Of a stretch of 64,000 bases of DNA, positions 34,985-47,129 are shown in pieces. The position numbers were made by a program, and so were the translations under genes. The notes under the pieces were generated by a model. It saw only the letters and a list, made by a program, of their open reading frames with translations. It searched no databases and was not told the DNA's origin. The stretch lies in NCBI RefSeq assembly GCF_902635505.1, contig NC_045430.1:29655564-29719563 (forward strand), read 5' to 3'. This stretch comes from Sarcophilus harrisii (lineage: Eukaryota > Chordata > Mammalia > Dasyuromorphia > Dasyuridae). How positions within the stretch are numbered: position 1 is the first letter of the stretch; each line of letters opens with the position of its first letter.

Positions 34985-35832
34985 ATATTCCTTTTTACCC
35001 CAATTTTTTAAACATTTTTATTTAGTTTTGAATTCCAAATTCTTTATCTCCTTCCCTTCCCTCTCTCCTTCTTGAGATGGTAGCAATCAGATAAAGGTTC
35101 TACATGTGTAATTACGTAAAACATTTCCAAATTATTCATTTTGTGCAGGAAGACTAATAAAAGAAAAAAATGAAAAAAAAATAGCATGTTTGTCTATATC
35201 AATCAATATCACTTCCTTCTCTGAAGACAGATAGTATGTTTCATCATTAGTCTTTTGGGATTGTCTAAGATCATTGTATTGCAGACAATCACTAAGTCAT
35301 TCACAGTTCTTCACTGAACAACATTATTGTTATTATGTACATTATCCTAACTGTTCATTTCACTATACATCGGTTCACATATGTCCGTCCAGATTTTCTC
35401 AAGTTATCCTGCTTTTTAATTGGTACAGCATAATAATATTCCATTACAATCATATATCATAGCTTGTTGAGTCTTTGATTTCTAATTTTTAGATACCACA
35501 AAAAGATCTGATTTAAATATTTTTGTACAAAAGATCCTTTCCCCTTTTTTGGATGTCTTGGGATATAGACATAGTAGTGTTATTGCTGGAGCAAAGATTA
35601 TGCACAATTTTATAGACCATTAAGCATTATGCCAGATTACTTTCCAGAATGGTTGGATTAGTTCACAACTCCACCAACAATGTGTTAGAGTTCCAGTTTT
35701 TCTACATTCTCTAAAATACCCAACATTTTCCTTTTATTAATCATATGAGCCACACTTGATAGATGTGAGGTGGTATCTCAGAGATGTTTTAATTTGCATT
35801 TCATTGATAAATAGTAATTTAGAGCAAAAAAG
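34985..35832 (-). mobile_element. Old L1 3' region, inverted
   Basis: It runs from the 3' end (agttttgaattccaaattc) to ccagaatggttggattag, ccaccaacaatgtgttagag, gaggtggtatctcagagatg and ttgcatttcattgataaa. These are the same landmarks found in inverted old placental L1 copies. Confidence 0.8.
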
Positions 35833-36115
35833 AATATTCCTGAAGCACAGATCTGGCCATGTCATTCCTCTGCTCAATAAATCCCAGTGGCTCTCTACTC
35901 CCTCTAGAATTAATTAAAACCCCCTTTGTTTGCCATTTAAAGCTTTTCATAACCTGCCTTCTGTTCTGTTTGTCTCCTTCATGCAATTCTCTTTCTGGCC
36001 AAACTGGCTGCTTTAGAATTACTCACATAGGACATTCCATCTCCTATTTCCTTGCCTTTGCCCAGCTAAGAATAGAACAAGTTTCCACATCAGGAATTCC
36101 CTAAATTGATCTTCA
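35833..36115 (+). mobile_element. L2 fragment
   Basis: gcacagatctggccatgtca, then cccagtggctctctactccc and ttcataacctgccttctg. Confidence 0.75.
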
Positions 36116-36299
36116 TCTTCAGTCCTCAAAATGCATACACTTGTATTTGTTGGAAAGAAAGCAATTTCCATTCAAGCTCATTATACTGTTATCCAAACCA
36201 GTGTTTAGTTTTCACAGTGTAGTGATCATCATACCATCATATTCCCCTATTTTGGGAAAGGTCCCTGAACTGAAACTAGATGACAACAAGTTTTTAAGA

Positions 36300-36510
36300 G
36301 GTAACATTTAAAAAAGTCAGCATAATGTGAGATAAAGAACAATAATATTGAATTTAGGGTCAAAGACCTGAATTTGAATTCAAACTTTGTTTCTCATTGC
36401 CTATGTGACCTTGAGCAAATTATTTAAACTCTGAGGCGGGGTTCAAGTTCCTCATCTACCACATGATGTTCAAAGTTTCTTCCACCACTAGTTCCTGTGA
36501 TCTTATCTTT
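36300..36510 (+). mobile_element. MIR
   Basis: gaatttgaattcaaactttg, then tatgtgaccttgagcaaatt and caagttcctcatctacca. Confidence 0.65.
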
Positions 36511-36699
36511 TGTTGAGGGGAAGGAAATTTCCCCCCTTTAGAGGGGAGAAAGCATTCTAGAAACTCTGGATCTGAGGTAGTTGGTGAACTCAGTATGTTT
36601 CTATTAGGCTCATTTGGCTAGAAAAAGAAATATAGACAATGAAGTCACCCCTAGCTTTAGGCAATGAAGAAAATAACAAAAGGAAACCCCCTTTCTCAG

Positions 36700-37400
36700 C
36701 AACTTTATACCGGTATCTTTTAGGACTCACCTAGAGGTACCAGTAGCCATCAGTGTCAACTATGGGGACAAAACCTACCAAGGTGCTCTAGACTTTCTAG
36801 AATTCACTAGTAGCTACTAGTCTGCCTAGTATCTAACCATTGATGTCAACTGACTGACCAATGTGACCCAGTACTAAGACTAATCAATATGTACTATTAT
36901 CTACCAGTATCTGTTAGTACCCACCATTATCCACTAGTGTGCACAGTTCTTCAGTCATTTCAGAGGTGTCTGATTCTTTGTGACCCCATTTAGGCTTTTG
37001 TTGGCAAAGATATTGGAGTGATTTCCCATTTCCTTCTCCAGCTCATTTTACAGATGAGGAAACTGAGGTAAACAGGGTAAAGTGACTTGCCCAGGATCAC
37101 ACACCTGGTAAGTATCTGGGGCCAGGGTTAAATTCCATCTTCCTGACTCTAGGTCTGGTGCTCTATCCACTGCACCATTTTGCTGCCCTAATATATAGTA
37201 CTTACCACTATGCACTAGTATGTATACTAGGAAACATAATGTACAACTGTATACATCAATATATACTACAGCTCGATAGTGAGCACCAGTATCTACCAAT
37301 GAGTACCAGTATTCACTTCTCATTACTATTCAACAGTATCCACTAGGACCCATCAATATGACCAGGATTCACTGAGAACTATGAGTATCCACCAACAGAC
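36700..37400. repeat. Highly degenerate minisatellite of CTAGTA/CCAGTATC units, split by a SINE
   Basis: Variants of ACCAGTATCTACCAAT and CACTAGTA recur, for example gaggtaccagtagccatcag, atctaccagtatctgttag, gcaccagtatctaccaatga and agtaccagtattcact. The series stops at 36940 and resumes after the SINE at 37188. Units are roughly 10-20 bp and poorly aligned. Confidence 0.6.
36945..37187 (-). mobile_element. Mar1-type SINE, inverted
   Basis: cttcagtcatttcagaggtg, then agtgatttcccatttccttc, acagatgaggaaactgaggt and ctctatccactgcacc. Confidence 0.88.
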
Positions 37401-38159
37401 AAAGAGCCTGCAGCTTGTGTGATTAGGTAGTAAGGGGTAGTAAATTAATCAAGATCATATAGGTAGTAAGTAGCAGAACTGTGATTCAAACTCAGGTCCT
37501 GTAATTCCAAATCCCATGCTCTCTCTTTTATAACTCAGCTAGCTAAATAAGAGGGCTATAACCTCTTCTGACTTGATTTGTGCACTTCATGACAGCCATG
37601 TAGACAAGTGCTTTAAATGTCAAGGACCCCCTAAGGCATGCAGACTGCTGACCTGGGAACAAAATCCAGACAGATGAAGGGAAGAATTGAAAGTCAAGTT
37701 CTGGCTGGGCATGGATCAGGTCAGGAAGGGAGCCAGTGGAGATGGCGTATAGCAAGAGTCAGATGGAGTCAAGATGGACACAGATGGACCAGAGCAAGGT
37801 TTAAGCCAGACCGTAGGTCACTCACAGACCTAGTAAGTCCACTGAATCTGAGAGGTCCAGGTAGATGCAGGGCAGGACCCTGGATAGCTCCCTAGGCCAA
37901 AGGTTGTTCTGGTATATAAAATCCTTTACCCTCAGAACCCAAACTTGTCTGATTTCCCTTTAGATGAGATAGTTTCTAGGGATCAAGGGATCAGCTTCAT
38001 CCACGTAAGATCTTTCTGTCTCTATATCAGATAGGAAAGACATATTTTCTGCCTCCATACAAGACTTCTTGTACATATCTCCCAGAGTTCTAAAAGGCTG
38101 GTCATAGGGATGCTTAGGGGACCACAGAAGCATCAATTTGGAGCTGGGAAAAAACCCTA
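37401..38159. other. Anonymous sequence
   Basis: 37425-37530 is an inverted MIR relic (agtagcagaactgtgattca). The rest is unassigned. The ORFs at 37543-37755 and 37638-37895 are on opposite strands of the same interval and have no known domain. Confidence 0.4.
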
Positions 38160-38330
38160 GAGAGCCATCTCATCTAGACTCCTCATTTTATAGAAAATGA
38201 AACCAAGTTCAGATAGTTTGTGTGCCTTGGATAGGATAATACAGTAAGAGAGAGGGTGGAGGGTGTAGAATGCAGGTCTTTGTCTCCAGATCCAGGCCAC
38301 ATTCCAACTGCAACACACTGCTTCTCCTAA
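38160..38330 (-). mobile_element. Inverted MIR
   Basis: cattttatagaaaatgaaac, then ggataatacagtaagagaga and ccacattccaactgcaacac. Confidence 0.6.
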
Positions 38331-38832
38331 GAGGTAGGAATATAGAAATTTTATCTGTCTTTAGCCAGCAATAGAGAATCAATTCAATCCAGGTTTATAT
38401 TTTGTCCTCATTTTCTCTTCCTGTTTATATTATGAGGAAGGGAAGAAAGAGCTCTGAGAAAAAGTAGCTGTAACATAAGGGGACAGTTAACAGGCATGAT
38501 TCCTAATCCCAAAGTCCCAACTGTAGGCTACTGAGAAGTAAGTAGCCAACAATGATTTGATCTCATCATTTGAAGGTGGAAAACAAACATTAAGATGTTT
38601 CTTTGTCCATAATCAAATATTAAAGTTGAATTGATAAAGAAAATGTTAGAACAGTGAAACTTAGCAAAATGCAATGAATCACAGTAATTTATTTTTCCTG
38701 CTTTCTGATGTTATTTTTCTCTATTATATGTAAACAAAAATTTTAATATTATTATTTTTTAAATTTTGAGTTTCAAATTCTCTTTTTCCAGATAGAGAGA
38801 CAGAGACAAGGCCAGAAAAAATATGACAAATC
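38331..38832. other. Anonymous sequence
   Basis: AT-rich. 38755-38800 looks like the inverted end of an old L1. No gene seen. Confidence 0.45.
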
Positions 38833-39050
38833 ATTGTTGTTAGTCCTTCCTTTCCAAAAAGGACTAATGACATCATGAGTGATGTCTTGGCTTGCATGTG
38901 AATGATATTTAAGTGAAGCAGGGTTATCAGTCTCACTCTCTCTTCCAGAATCATCAAAGTCCAGTGGTAAAACAAAAGTCAACATGGCAGTGGCTCAGAA
39001 TGCAGTGGATCATCTTGGTATCTTCAAAGATAGACAGGAAGTTAGATGTC
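38833..39050 (-). mobile_element. Non-L1 LINE 3' end, inverted
   Basis: tgttgttagtccttcctttc, then catgagtgatgtcttggctt, tcttccagaatcatcaaagt and gcagtggatcatcttggtat. The same family as 1216, 17098 and 39440. Confidence 0.6.
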
Positions 39051-39439
39051 TCAGTTTCCAATAAAATGAGGAGGGTACACTTGATGGCTTTTAAGCTTCC
39101 TTCTAACTCAATCTATGATTTTAAGACCTCTGCCTTTGCATTACTTCATGCCTAGAATGCATTCACTCCTCATTTCCACCTCTTAGAATTCCTGGTGTCC
39201 ATGAAAACTCAGCTCATTTTCCATGTGAGACTCTTCTTAATTTTTTTTTTTTGTTTCTTAGTATCACCTTTCCAAATCACTTTCTACTTTTTGATTAGAT
39301 GTGAACTGTGGCCCAGAGGGCTCTTTCACAGAAAAGGACTCCAGCTTCAGATTCAAGCTAATGAGGTTCATTCCTGGGAGAGCCTAAAGAGAGAGGGGCA
39401 AACTTTCTCTTATGCTCACTGGTTAATCATTGTTAACAG
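39051..39439 (+). other. Anonymous sequence with a possible L2 piece
   Basis: 39120-39300 resembles L2 (gcctagaatgcattcactcc, cctcttagaattcctggtgt). The rest is unassigned. Confidence 0.4.
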
Positions 39440-39595
39440 CTGCTGCTATTGTTGCTGTTCGTCATACATTTTCAAAGGGGATCAATGACAACACTTGTGA
39501 ATTGGATTTAAGTGAGGAAGAGTTCCACAAAGTCATCCTCAATCCAGAGAACCCATGGAAATCTCTTAAACAAAAGTTAAGTATGGACCATGTGT
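39440..39595 (-). mobile_element. Non-L1 LINE 3' end, inverted
   Basis: ttgttgctgttcgtcataca, then gggatcaatgacaacacttg and ggatttaagtgaggaagag. Confidence 0.5.
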
Positions 39596-40769
39596 AGGGT
39601 TTAGGAGTGTAGGAGAATTAAAAGTTCTTTTTCTAGAAAGATATTCACTATATAAAATAGTAGACATCAGATATAAGATAGCAATTTACTTTTTCTACCT
39701 CATATTACTCACAATTCTAATATCCAGACTTCTCTTTTTCATTATCCCTCTTCCTACTCTAGAGAAACTTAAGGCCCCTCTCTCCTAACAGGTGATCACT
39801 TTCAGGAGGGGTCCAAGTCATGATCCACTTATGACTTGATCTTCCACCTCCTTTCCATCAAAGTATAGCTTCTTGAGGAGTATTTAGCACACTATGAACA
39901 TAGTGAACATTTAATAATAATAATAATAAGCATTTAATAAATGTTCTATCTATTTATCTTAGTTTCCAAATGCTTAAAGAACTGCTTAAAACCCAAATGA
40001 TTCATAAACATACTTTAACAAAAAATGGGTGAATGAAAAAAGATTCCAAAAAGTCTTGCCAGATTAGAACTTGATCTCAAGATTTGATGGTTGGGAGAAT
40101 GGTCACTTAGAACACTGGGACAGCTGCAGGGTTAGAGACACAAATAATATGGGATGTTCACTAGCCTTCAAATCACACCATTGAGACCTTCTGCCTTAGG
40201 TACAGAATCAGCTCTGAAGGACACTGAGGAGGAGGAAGGATGGGGAAGAGAGAAAAATTGGGGAGGGGGTGGAGAAATAGCAGGAAGAAGGCAAGATGTA
40301 GAAGAGAAAAATGCAAAAATGATGGCTTATGAGGAGTTCTTAAGAAGTCTAAAAGAGCTATAAAAATGTGTCATTAAAATTGACAGGAAGTAATGAAGGT
40401 AGGGATTAGAAATAAGCAGGCAATGAAAAAGTTAAACATAGTGGAGGTTGGAGGGAGTGTGGTAGGGAAGGACTGGAAAGAAGACAACTCTAATTATCTC
40501 TAATTCTTCAGGGGTTAAGTTCACTAGCTTTGTTGTAGTTCTTCCCTTCACACTGTGGGCTTCATGTTTCTATAGTTTCAGTCAGTTAACTAACGGGTAT
40601 GTTTTTAGTTTCTGAAGCAGCCCCAGAATTCTGCCTCATTTGGCTTTGAGAACTGGCTGCCTAGAGGAGTTCCCATCCCTAGGGGGAAAAAGCTTACAGG
40701 AAGTGAACCATTGGATAGAACCTATCATCTGGGTGGTATGTAATAGGAAACGATTCTTTGAATTGGTGG
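39596..40769. other. Anonymous sequence
   Basis: An (AAT)n run lies at 39913-39928 and an L2-like tail (catttaataaatgttctatc) follows it. 40180-40330 is purine-rich. No gene seen. Confidence 0.45.
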
Positions 40770-40966
40770 GAAAGGAAGAGAAAGAAGAGAACTGGATTTG
40801 GAGAGAAAGAAAGGCAAGGAGAGAGTGGAGAGAGACAGAGAGAGACAGAGAGAAGAAAAAGAAGAAGGGGGGAGAGAGGGAGGGAGAAAGAAAGGGAAGG
40901 AAAGAGAGGGAGCAAGAGAGAGGGAGGGAGAGACAGAGAGAGAGAAAGAGAAGAAGGGAGAGAGAG

Positions 40967-40997
<31 letters not shown>

Positions 40998-41165
40998 GAG
41001 AAGAGAAGAGAAGAGAAGAGAAGAGAAGAGAAGAGAAGAGAAGAGAAGAGAAGAGAAGAGAAGAGAAGAGAAGAGAGACTAGGAAGGGGGGACAGAGGAA
41101 AGAAGAAGAACAGAAGAAAGAGGAAAGGAGGGAAGAGAGAAAAGGGAGAAATTAAAGGAAAAAAG
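40770..41165 (+). repeat. Purine tract with an AAGAG pentanucleotide array
   Basis: About 400 bp of nearly uninterrupted A/G. At 41000-41074 it becomes about 15 perfect AAGAG units. Long Glu/Arg ORFs over it (40640-41231) are artefacts. Confidence 0.95.
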
Positions 41166-41231
41166 GGGAAAAGGTACTTTTCCCCTTGGATTTTATATTG
41201 TTCTATAGTGATTTTCCTATTCCCTATCTAA

Positions 41232-41465
41232 TGGTGCAGCTAGGAGCACTGGGCTTAGAATCAGGAAAACTCATATTCCAGAATTCAAACTTGGCCTCAG
41301 ACATTTAGTAGGGATATGACCCTGGGTAAATCACTTAACTTTATCTGTCTCATTTCCTCATCTATCAAATGAGTGAAGAAAGAAATGGCAAATCATCTAG
41401 CATCTTTGCCAAGAAAACTCCAAATAGGATCATGAGGAGTCAGACACAGATTAAACTGCAACAAA
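41232..41465 (+). mobile_element. Mar1-type SINE
   Basis: ggtgcagctaggagcactgg, then atgaccctgggtaaatcact, gaaagaaatggcaaatcatc and gtcagacacagattaaactg. Confidence 0.82.
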
Positions 41466-41589
41466 AATCCCTACTCTAGAGCCAGAAGTCTGGGGTGTTA
41501 CTGAGAGTATTTTGCCACTCAGTCTGAGGAGCAATCACTCCCAATCCATCCTTGAAGCCGTTTGCCTTGCTTTGGTGATCTCTAGCATC

Positions 41590-42085
41590 TAGGATCCATC
41601 ATAGGATTAGAACTGGAGGGGACTTTAGAGACTAAACCAACCCCTTCATTTTCCAGATAAGGAAACTGAGACCCAGGGAGATTCAGTGATTCCTACAATG
41701 TTGGGTAGCTTAGAAAGTACAGTTAGGTTTTGAAGCCAGGTTCTAGGATCCTTTATCTAGACCTTGAAGAACCTCATTTTACATATGAGGGAACCAAAGC
41801 TCTAGGGGGTAAATGGTTTGCCCCAAGATCATCTGGAAAATCATGGTGTCAGAGGAATAATTTGATTTTAGATCCTTGGATTCTAAATCTGTTGCTCTTC
41901 CATCTCCACCATACTGCCTGAGGGAGAAAATGGGGGTGTGGAGGGGAGGAGAATGATAAGTCATAGACCATTTGCTATTAAAAGGTCACAAACTCTCAGG
42001 ACCTCACTTTTTTCCTCTGTAAAATGGAATAGAAATCGTACTCTACCAGTCTCACAGGAAGGTTGTGAGGATCAAGTGAAGTGAT
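41590..42085. mobile_element. Three MIR fragments
   Basis: 41625-41720 inverted (cagataaggaaactgagacc), 41765-41915 inverted (cattttacatatgagggaac), and 41995-42085 direct (ctctgtaaaatggaatagaa, ggttgtgaggatcaagtg). Confidence 0.7.
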
Positions 42086-43260
42086 GCAGACTGTTTTGTT
42101 CATCATTATTCTATAGACATGAAGAGTCATGGCTTTCGATTTCTTTTAGCCTTTTTAATATTTTTGATCATGAATATAACAAACATAAATTAACACAAAC
42201 AGTTTCATATCCAAAGGGGGGGGGGACGAACTATATATGGAAGTGGTAATCTCTATTACCCATGGATCATTTATTTTTTAAAAGTGTATGTAAAATTTCC
42301 CAGATGCCTCATGGAAACCAGGGAGATCCAGGATCAAATCCTCCTTTTGATACATATAGCCTATGTGATGCTGGGCACATCATTTAATCTTTCACTGCTC
42401 TAAGCAATATTCTACTACTCTTAAGTCAGAAAAGGAGGTTCAATGGAGGGCCTCTCCTCACCTTAGAATTCCCTGTTCTAAAGAAATCACAGGTTCTGTC
42501 CCAGTCTCTATCACTGGTCCCACTACTCACTCCATCCCCATCCTGAATTCACATTCCTTGTATTTTGTAAAATTATTTTGCCTGCCTCCTTCCCCTCCTC
42601 ATTTCCCTCAGCTGTCTAGGCCAATTGGAAATCTTATTTCTTTCCCCTAGGAAAACTAGGAAAAGGTTCCCACAGCAGCCATTTGTTTTCTAACACTCCT
42701 TGCATGTAAACAATTCCAGCCCTCAGAACTCCACCCATTTCAGAGCTGAGGTTGCCAAGAAAAACAAGGACTGTTTTCCAGAGGTTTGTCTCATATATGC
42801 AGTCCTAACTGAATGAAAGCCAAGCCTGAGGGACCTCATGATGCACTGGAGCTGCGGGCATCCCCATACCATCTGCTTCTTGGCTCCTTCCTCTCCCCAG
42901 CACCTAGACTCTTGAGGTATTTAGTTTAGCCTCGATATTAATCTTATTTTTTTTTATATATGAACTCTAGCTTGAAGGACAGGGATGTGGGCACACTTAG
43001 TCTGTAATTATGCATATCTAATAAAGCTTTTGTATAATGTTGATAGTAAGGAGGAGAAAAATTCTTGCTTCCACACAATACACTAGGTTCCCTTGCATAT
43101 ATTTTTCCACTCATGAGAACTTGCCAGAGTCTAAGCAATTCCCACAAAGGAAATAGATATCAAATAAAATGCATTTTAAACTTGAACTGGCTCTTAGACA
43201 TGGAAAATCTTCAAAATAAGAACCATTCAACCAATCTACCCTGTGAGGACTGCCTCATTC
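42086..43260. other. Anonymous sequence with a SINE relic
   Basis: 42300-42420 is a degraded direct SINE (ggatcaaatcctccttttga, gatgctgggcacatcattta). 42460-43250 is unassigned and mostly repeat-free. Confidence 0.45.
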
Positions 43261-43384
43261 AAATAGATAGACAGACAGATGGAGAGAGAGGAAGGAAGGG
43301 AGGAGGGGAGAGAAAAATGGATAAATGGATGGCTTGATGGCTAGATGAGTAGATAGTTGGGATTTATAGTCGGTTATGTGGATA
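43261..43384. repeat. ATAG/GATG microsatellite
   Basis: Degenerate tetranucleotides: atagatagacagacagatgg, then gatggctagatgagtagata. Confidence 0.8.
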
Positions 43385-43387
43385 GAT

Positions 43388-43505
43388 AATTCATAAAAAG
43401 TGTGCTATGTGACAGGCATTGTGCTAAGTATTGGGTATAAAGATAAAGACAAAAAGAATTGTATCTACCCTCAAAGAGCTTACGTTCTAATCAGGAAAAC
43501 ACTTA
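43388..43505 (-). mobile_element. L2 3' tail, inverted
   Basis: gtgctatgtgacaggcattg, then ctcaaagagcttacgttcta. Confidence 0.7.
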
Positions 43506-43524
43506 AAAGGAAGCTATAAAGTAA

Positions 43525-45855
43525 GGGGCAGCTAGGTGATACAGTAGCTAGAATGTCCCACTTGGAGTCAAAAAAATCTGAGCTTGTGGAGGATTCTGGG
43601 AAGATGGTGGAGTAAGTCAGTAAATTTCATGCTCTCCAGATTTCTCTCACAAACAGAACATATTTGCGCCTCAGGTTAAACACAGACTGGTAAAAAAATC
43701 ATGAAAACTTGGGGCAAAATAGGGGTCCTTCTGGCATACCCCAGAAGATCTGAAGAAAAACCTCAGGCTGGGGGTGCAGCCCCCACCTTCAGGAAGTGCA
43801 GACACCTCCGGGCTAGCTCTGCAGGAACACCAAGGGGGACCCCTGGAACCAGCTGGGTGTGGCTGGAGGCTCCACAGCAATCAGAGGAACTTTCATCTCC
43901 TGGACTGTTTCTGGAGTCCAGGTCTGAGTCCAGGAAGATAAAGTGAACCTTGGCTGATTGGGAATGCCAGGCCCACTGTGGGGCTGAGAGGGCCCTGAGC
44001 TAGAAGGAACCAGCACCTGGAGAATAAAAAAGCAGCAAGGCAGGGAGGGACACTGCTGTCTGTGAGCACTAACAGGAGGGTGGAGCTCTTAGTTTGGGGT
44101 TCCAGGGGAAAGGGGAAAACTCAAATGAAGCTAGAGGTACCATCCCTGTACCCCATGATTAGAGGAGCTTACATTAATACCTTTTATTTAACAAAAATGA
44201 GCCATCAAAGAAGAAACCTCCCCCTCCCCTCCCCCCAGAAACTTAATATGGGTACTATGGGAAGAGGGAAGACCGAGGTTAGTCTTCAGAGGAGAAAGTA
44301 AAGTAAAAAGTACTGAAGTAAAAAAAGCTTCTACCCCAAAGTAAAATGACACCCTTTCCAGTGAGAATTTATAGAAGAACTCAAAAAAGAATTTAGAAGT
44401 CAACAGAGAGACACTGAAGAAAACTAAAAAACTAAAAATAAAAAATAAAAACCATTCAAGAAAAGCAAGAAGATTATGAAAAAAGTCAAGCAACTAGAAA
44501 AAGAGATACAGTCACAAAGATGAAAATAACTCTTTGAAAATTAGAATTGGGTAAGGGGAAGCCAGTGAAGCTAGGAAAGACCAAGAAATAACAAAACAGA
44601 ATACAAAGAATGAAAAAATAGAACAGAATATGAAACATAAGAAAAACAACAGATCTGGAAGCCAGGACAAGAAAAGAAAATATAAGAATAACTGAAATTC
44701 CTGAAAGTTGTGACCAAAAAAGGACCTTGACACAATAAAGAAAGAAATAATCCAAGAAAACTGTCATGGAATGATAGATAGAACATGAGGGGAAAGTAGA
44801 AATAGAAAAAAAAAATCCATTGATCACCACCTCAATGAGATCTTTTGTGAAAAATACATAGGAACATTACTGCCTAATTTCAAAATCCCCAGATCAAAGA
44901 GAACATTTTGCAAGAAACAAGAAAAAAAAAAACAATTCAAATATGCTGGACCTATAATTAGAATTGTACTGGATTTATCAGCAGCCACAATAAAAGACCA
45001 CAGGTTCTGGAATTATATCTACCAACAATTAAAAGAACTAGGCTTGCAGCCAAAAATATCATATCCAGCAAAATCATCTATAATATTGAATGAGAAAAAG
45101 TGGACATTCAATGAATTTACAGATTTTCGGGACTTTCTATCAACCCTATCCAAACCTAAGAGAAAATTTAACATGTAAGAAGCAATATCAAAGATCAATC
45201 ACAAGGAACTTAACATGGACAAATTGTTTTTTTTTTTTTTTTTTTACATGGGAAATGTATAGCATATGTTTAAGACAGACATCAACAATAGGGCAGCTCA
45301 AAAGAAAGACTGGAACAGAGTTAAGGTAAAAATAGTAATTATGTCATACAAATGAGGTACAGAGGAAGAACAGATACAGAGGCATGGGGGGGGGGAGGAG
45401 AGATTATAATTCTGAAAACCTACTGACATAGGAAATAGCGCCCTTCAAAATCTATAAAGAAATAAGGGCGGGGAGGGATGGGTATACAGGGAAGCAAAGG
45501 GTACAGGAAGAAGACAAGGGAAGGATCCATGAGGGGAGGGAGGTTAAGTAACTTTCAAAGCAAGTTAGGAGCAGAATTACAACAAAGGATCAACAGGGAT
45601 AGGAAAGATGTGTGTGTGTGTGTGTGTGTGTGTGTTATCTACATCATCTCTAAATATCCATCTATAGATATATGTATATATCTATATCTAGATATCTAGA
45701 TACATATACCCTTTCTTAACTATAGCCCACTTGGTGGTGAGGAGGGGGATGAAAGGGGGAAAAATAAATAAGGTGAGAACAAAAGCAGAGAACAAAAGAA
45801 TAATTTACAAGGAAGTAAAGAAAAGATGGACACTCATGAATATAATTTCTTCTAC

Positions 45856-45894
<39 letters not shown>

Positions 45895-46270
45895 TTCTTG
45901 AACTTTATTGTTATATATTTTGAATTCTCCCTGATATTCTGCCAGGCACATGACAATGTTTTGTTTTGTTTTATTTCATTTCATTTTATTTTGGTTGGGT
46001 TTTTTTTGTTTGTTTGTTTTTTCTTATTCTGTTTCTTTAAATAAAATAATTTTGAGACAAAAAAAAAAAAAAGATCTGAGTTCAAATCCAGTCACAGATG
46101 TTTACTAGTTATGTGAACCTGGGCAAGTCATCTAACCCTGTTTGTCTCAGTTTCCTCCTCTGTAAAATGAACTGGAGAAGGAAGTGGTAAACCACCTCAA
46201 TATCTCTGCCAAGAAAACCCCAAACAGGGTCACAAAAAGTTGGCCATGACTAAAATGACTGAATAACAAA
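43525..46270 (+). mobile_element. Mar1-type SINE split by a HAL1-type element
   Basis: The head lies at 43525-43582 (ggggcagctaggtgatacag) and the body resumes at 46074-46270 (ctgagttcaaatccagtcac, gaactggagaaggaagtggt). ATCTGAG at 43576-43582 is repeated at 46074-46080. Confidence 0.87.
43583..46073 (+). mobile_element. HAL1-type (half-L1) retrotransposon, near full length
   Basis: It starts with the L1-like 5' motif gattctgggaagatggtgga and a GC-rich 5' UTR. An A-rich degenerate ORF1 follows, whose end (about 44950-45175) reads IRIVLDLSAATIKDHRFWNY, then LQPKISYPAKSSIIL, matching the ORF1p C-terminal domain (LSAATLQARREW; QPRILYPAKLSF). No ORF2 follows; the element goes straight to a 3' UTR with (TG)n and (TA)n expansions and a poly(A). 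This ORF1-only plan defines HAL1 elements. Several stops and frame changes break ORF1. Confidence 0.65.
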
Positions 46271-46289
46271 GTGGGAGGGAGTGGTGGTC

Positions 46290-46790
46290 TGGGAAATACA
46301 GTTGAGTTGCCTTTTTAATTCTGACTTTCTAATCTTTTCTTTCAAATACCTAAGGATGGCTATAGTCTTTCTCTGAGTCTTTCCCAAACTGAATACCCCC
46401 ATTTTCTTTATCTGATATTGCTACAGTCATCATCATGGTGCCATTTGCCATCTAGGCAATACACTCAAGCTTATCAGCGTCCTTCCTGAATTAATCTTTC
46501 CCCTTCCTCAAATCTACCTTCCAGCTTCTCTAGCTCCCCTTGGGTCTCAGCCAAAGTCTCATCTTCTGGAAAAAGTTTTTCTCAGTCCCCTTCAATCTTA
46601 GTGTCTTTCCTCAGAGATTAACTTTCATTTATCCTCAGTGTACATGTTTGTACGTAGTGGTTTGCATACTGTCTCTCCCTATAGACTGTAATTTTCTTGA
46701 GGGCAGGGACTATGTTTACCTTTGTTTCTCCACTTCTTAACACAAGGCCTGACACACAATATGATGCTATTTGACTGACTGACTTGATCT
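46290..46790 (+). mobile_element. L2 3' region
   Basis: 46540-46790 is clear: gtgtctttcctcagagatta, ctgtaattttcttgagggca and gcctgacacacaatatgatg. 46290-46540 is likely the same. Confidence 0.65.
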
Positions 46791-46869
46791 GGAGACGGGG
46801 GATCTAGATGCTACAGATCTATCATTCAGTGCCAACTTTAGCCCTTTACTGAGCTATGGGATCACAAAT

Positions 46870-47040
46870 TTAGAACTAGAAGAAATCGAGAAAATCATCC
46901 GGTGCTTCCCCATCACTTGACATACAGATGAGGAAACTAAAGCCCTATGAGGTTGAGACTTAACCAAGATCACACCAATAGTCTGAATCAGAAGGTCACA
47001 GGTAACAGGACCTCAAAATCCAGCCCAACCTTTTTCCCAC
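46870..47040 (-). mobile_element. Inverted MIR
   Basis: acatacagatgaggaaacta, then cttaaccaagatcacaccaa. Confidence 0.65.
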
Positions 47041-47129
47041 TGCTACCTTCCATCTGATACCACCATTGTTCCTGTTTCCTATATGAACCAATTAGAAAAA
47101 CACAAAATAATGGGCTTCCTGTTGGTTCA

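Noticed and set aside
40640-41231. Long Glu/Arg-rich ORFs up to 171 codons
   Set aside because: They are produced by the GA/AAGAG tract, which is open in several frames. No start context, domain or splice structure.
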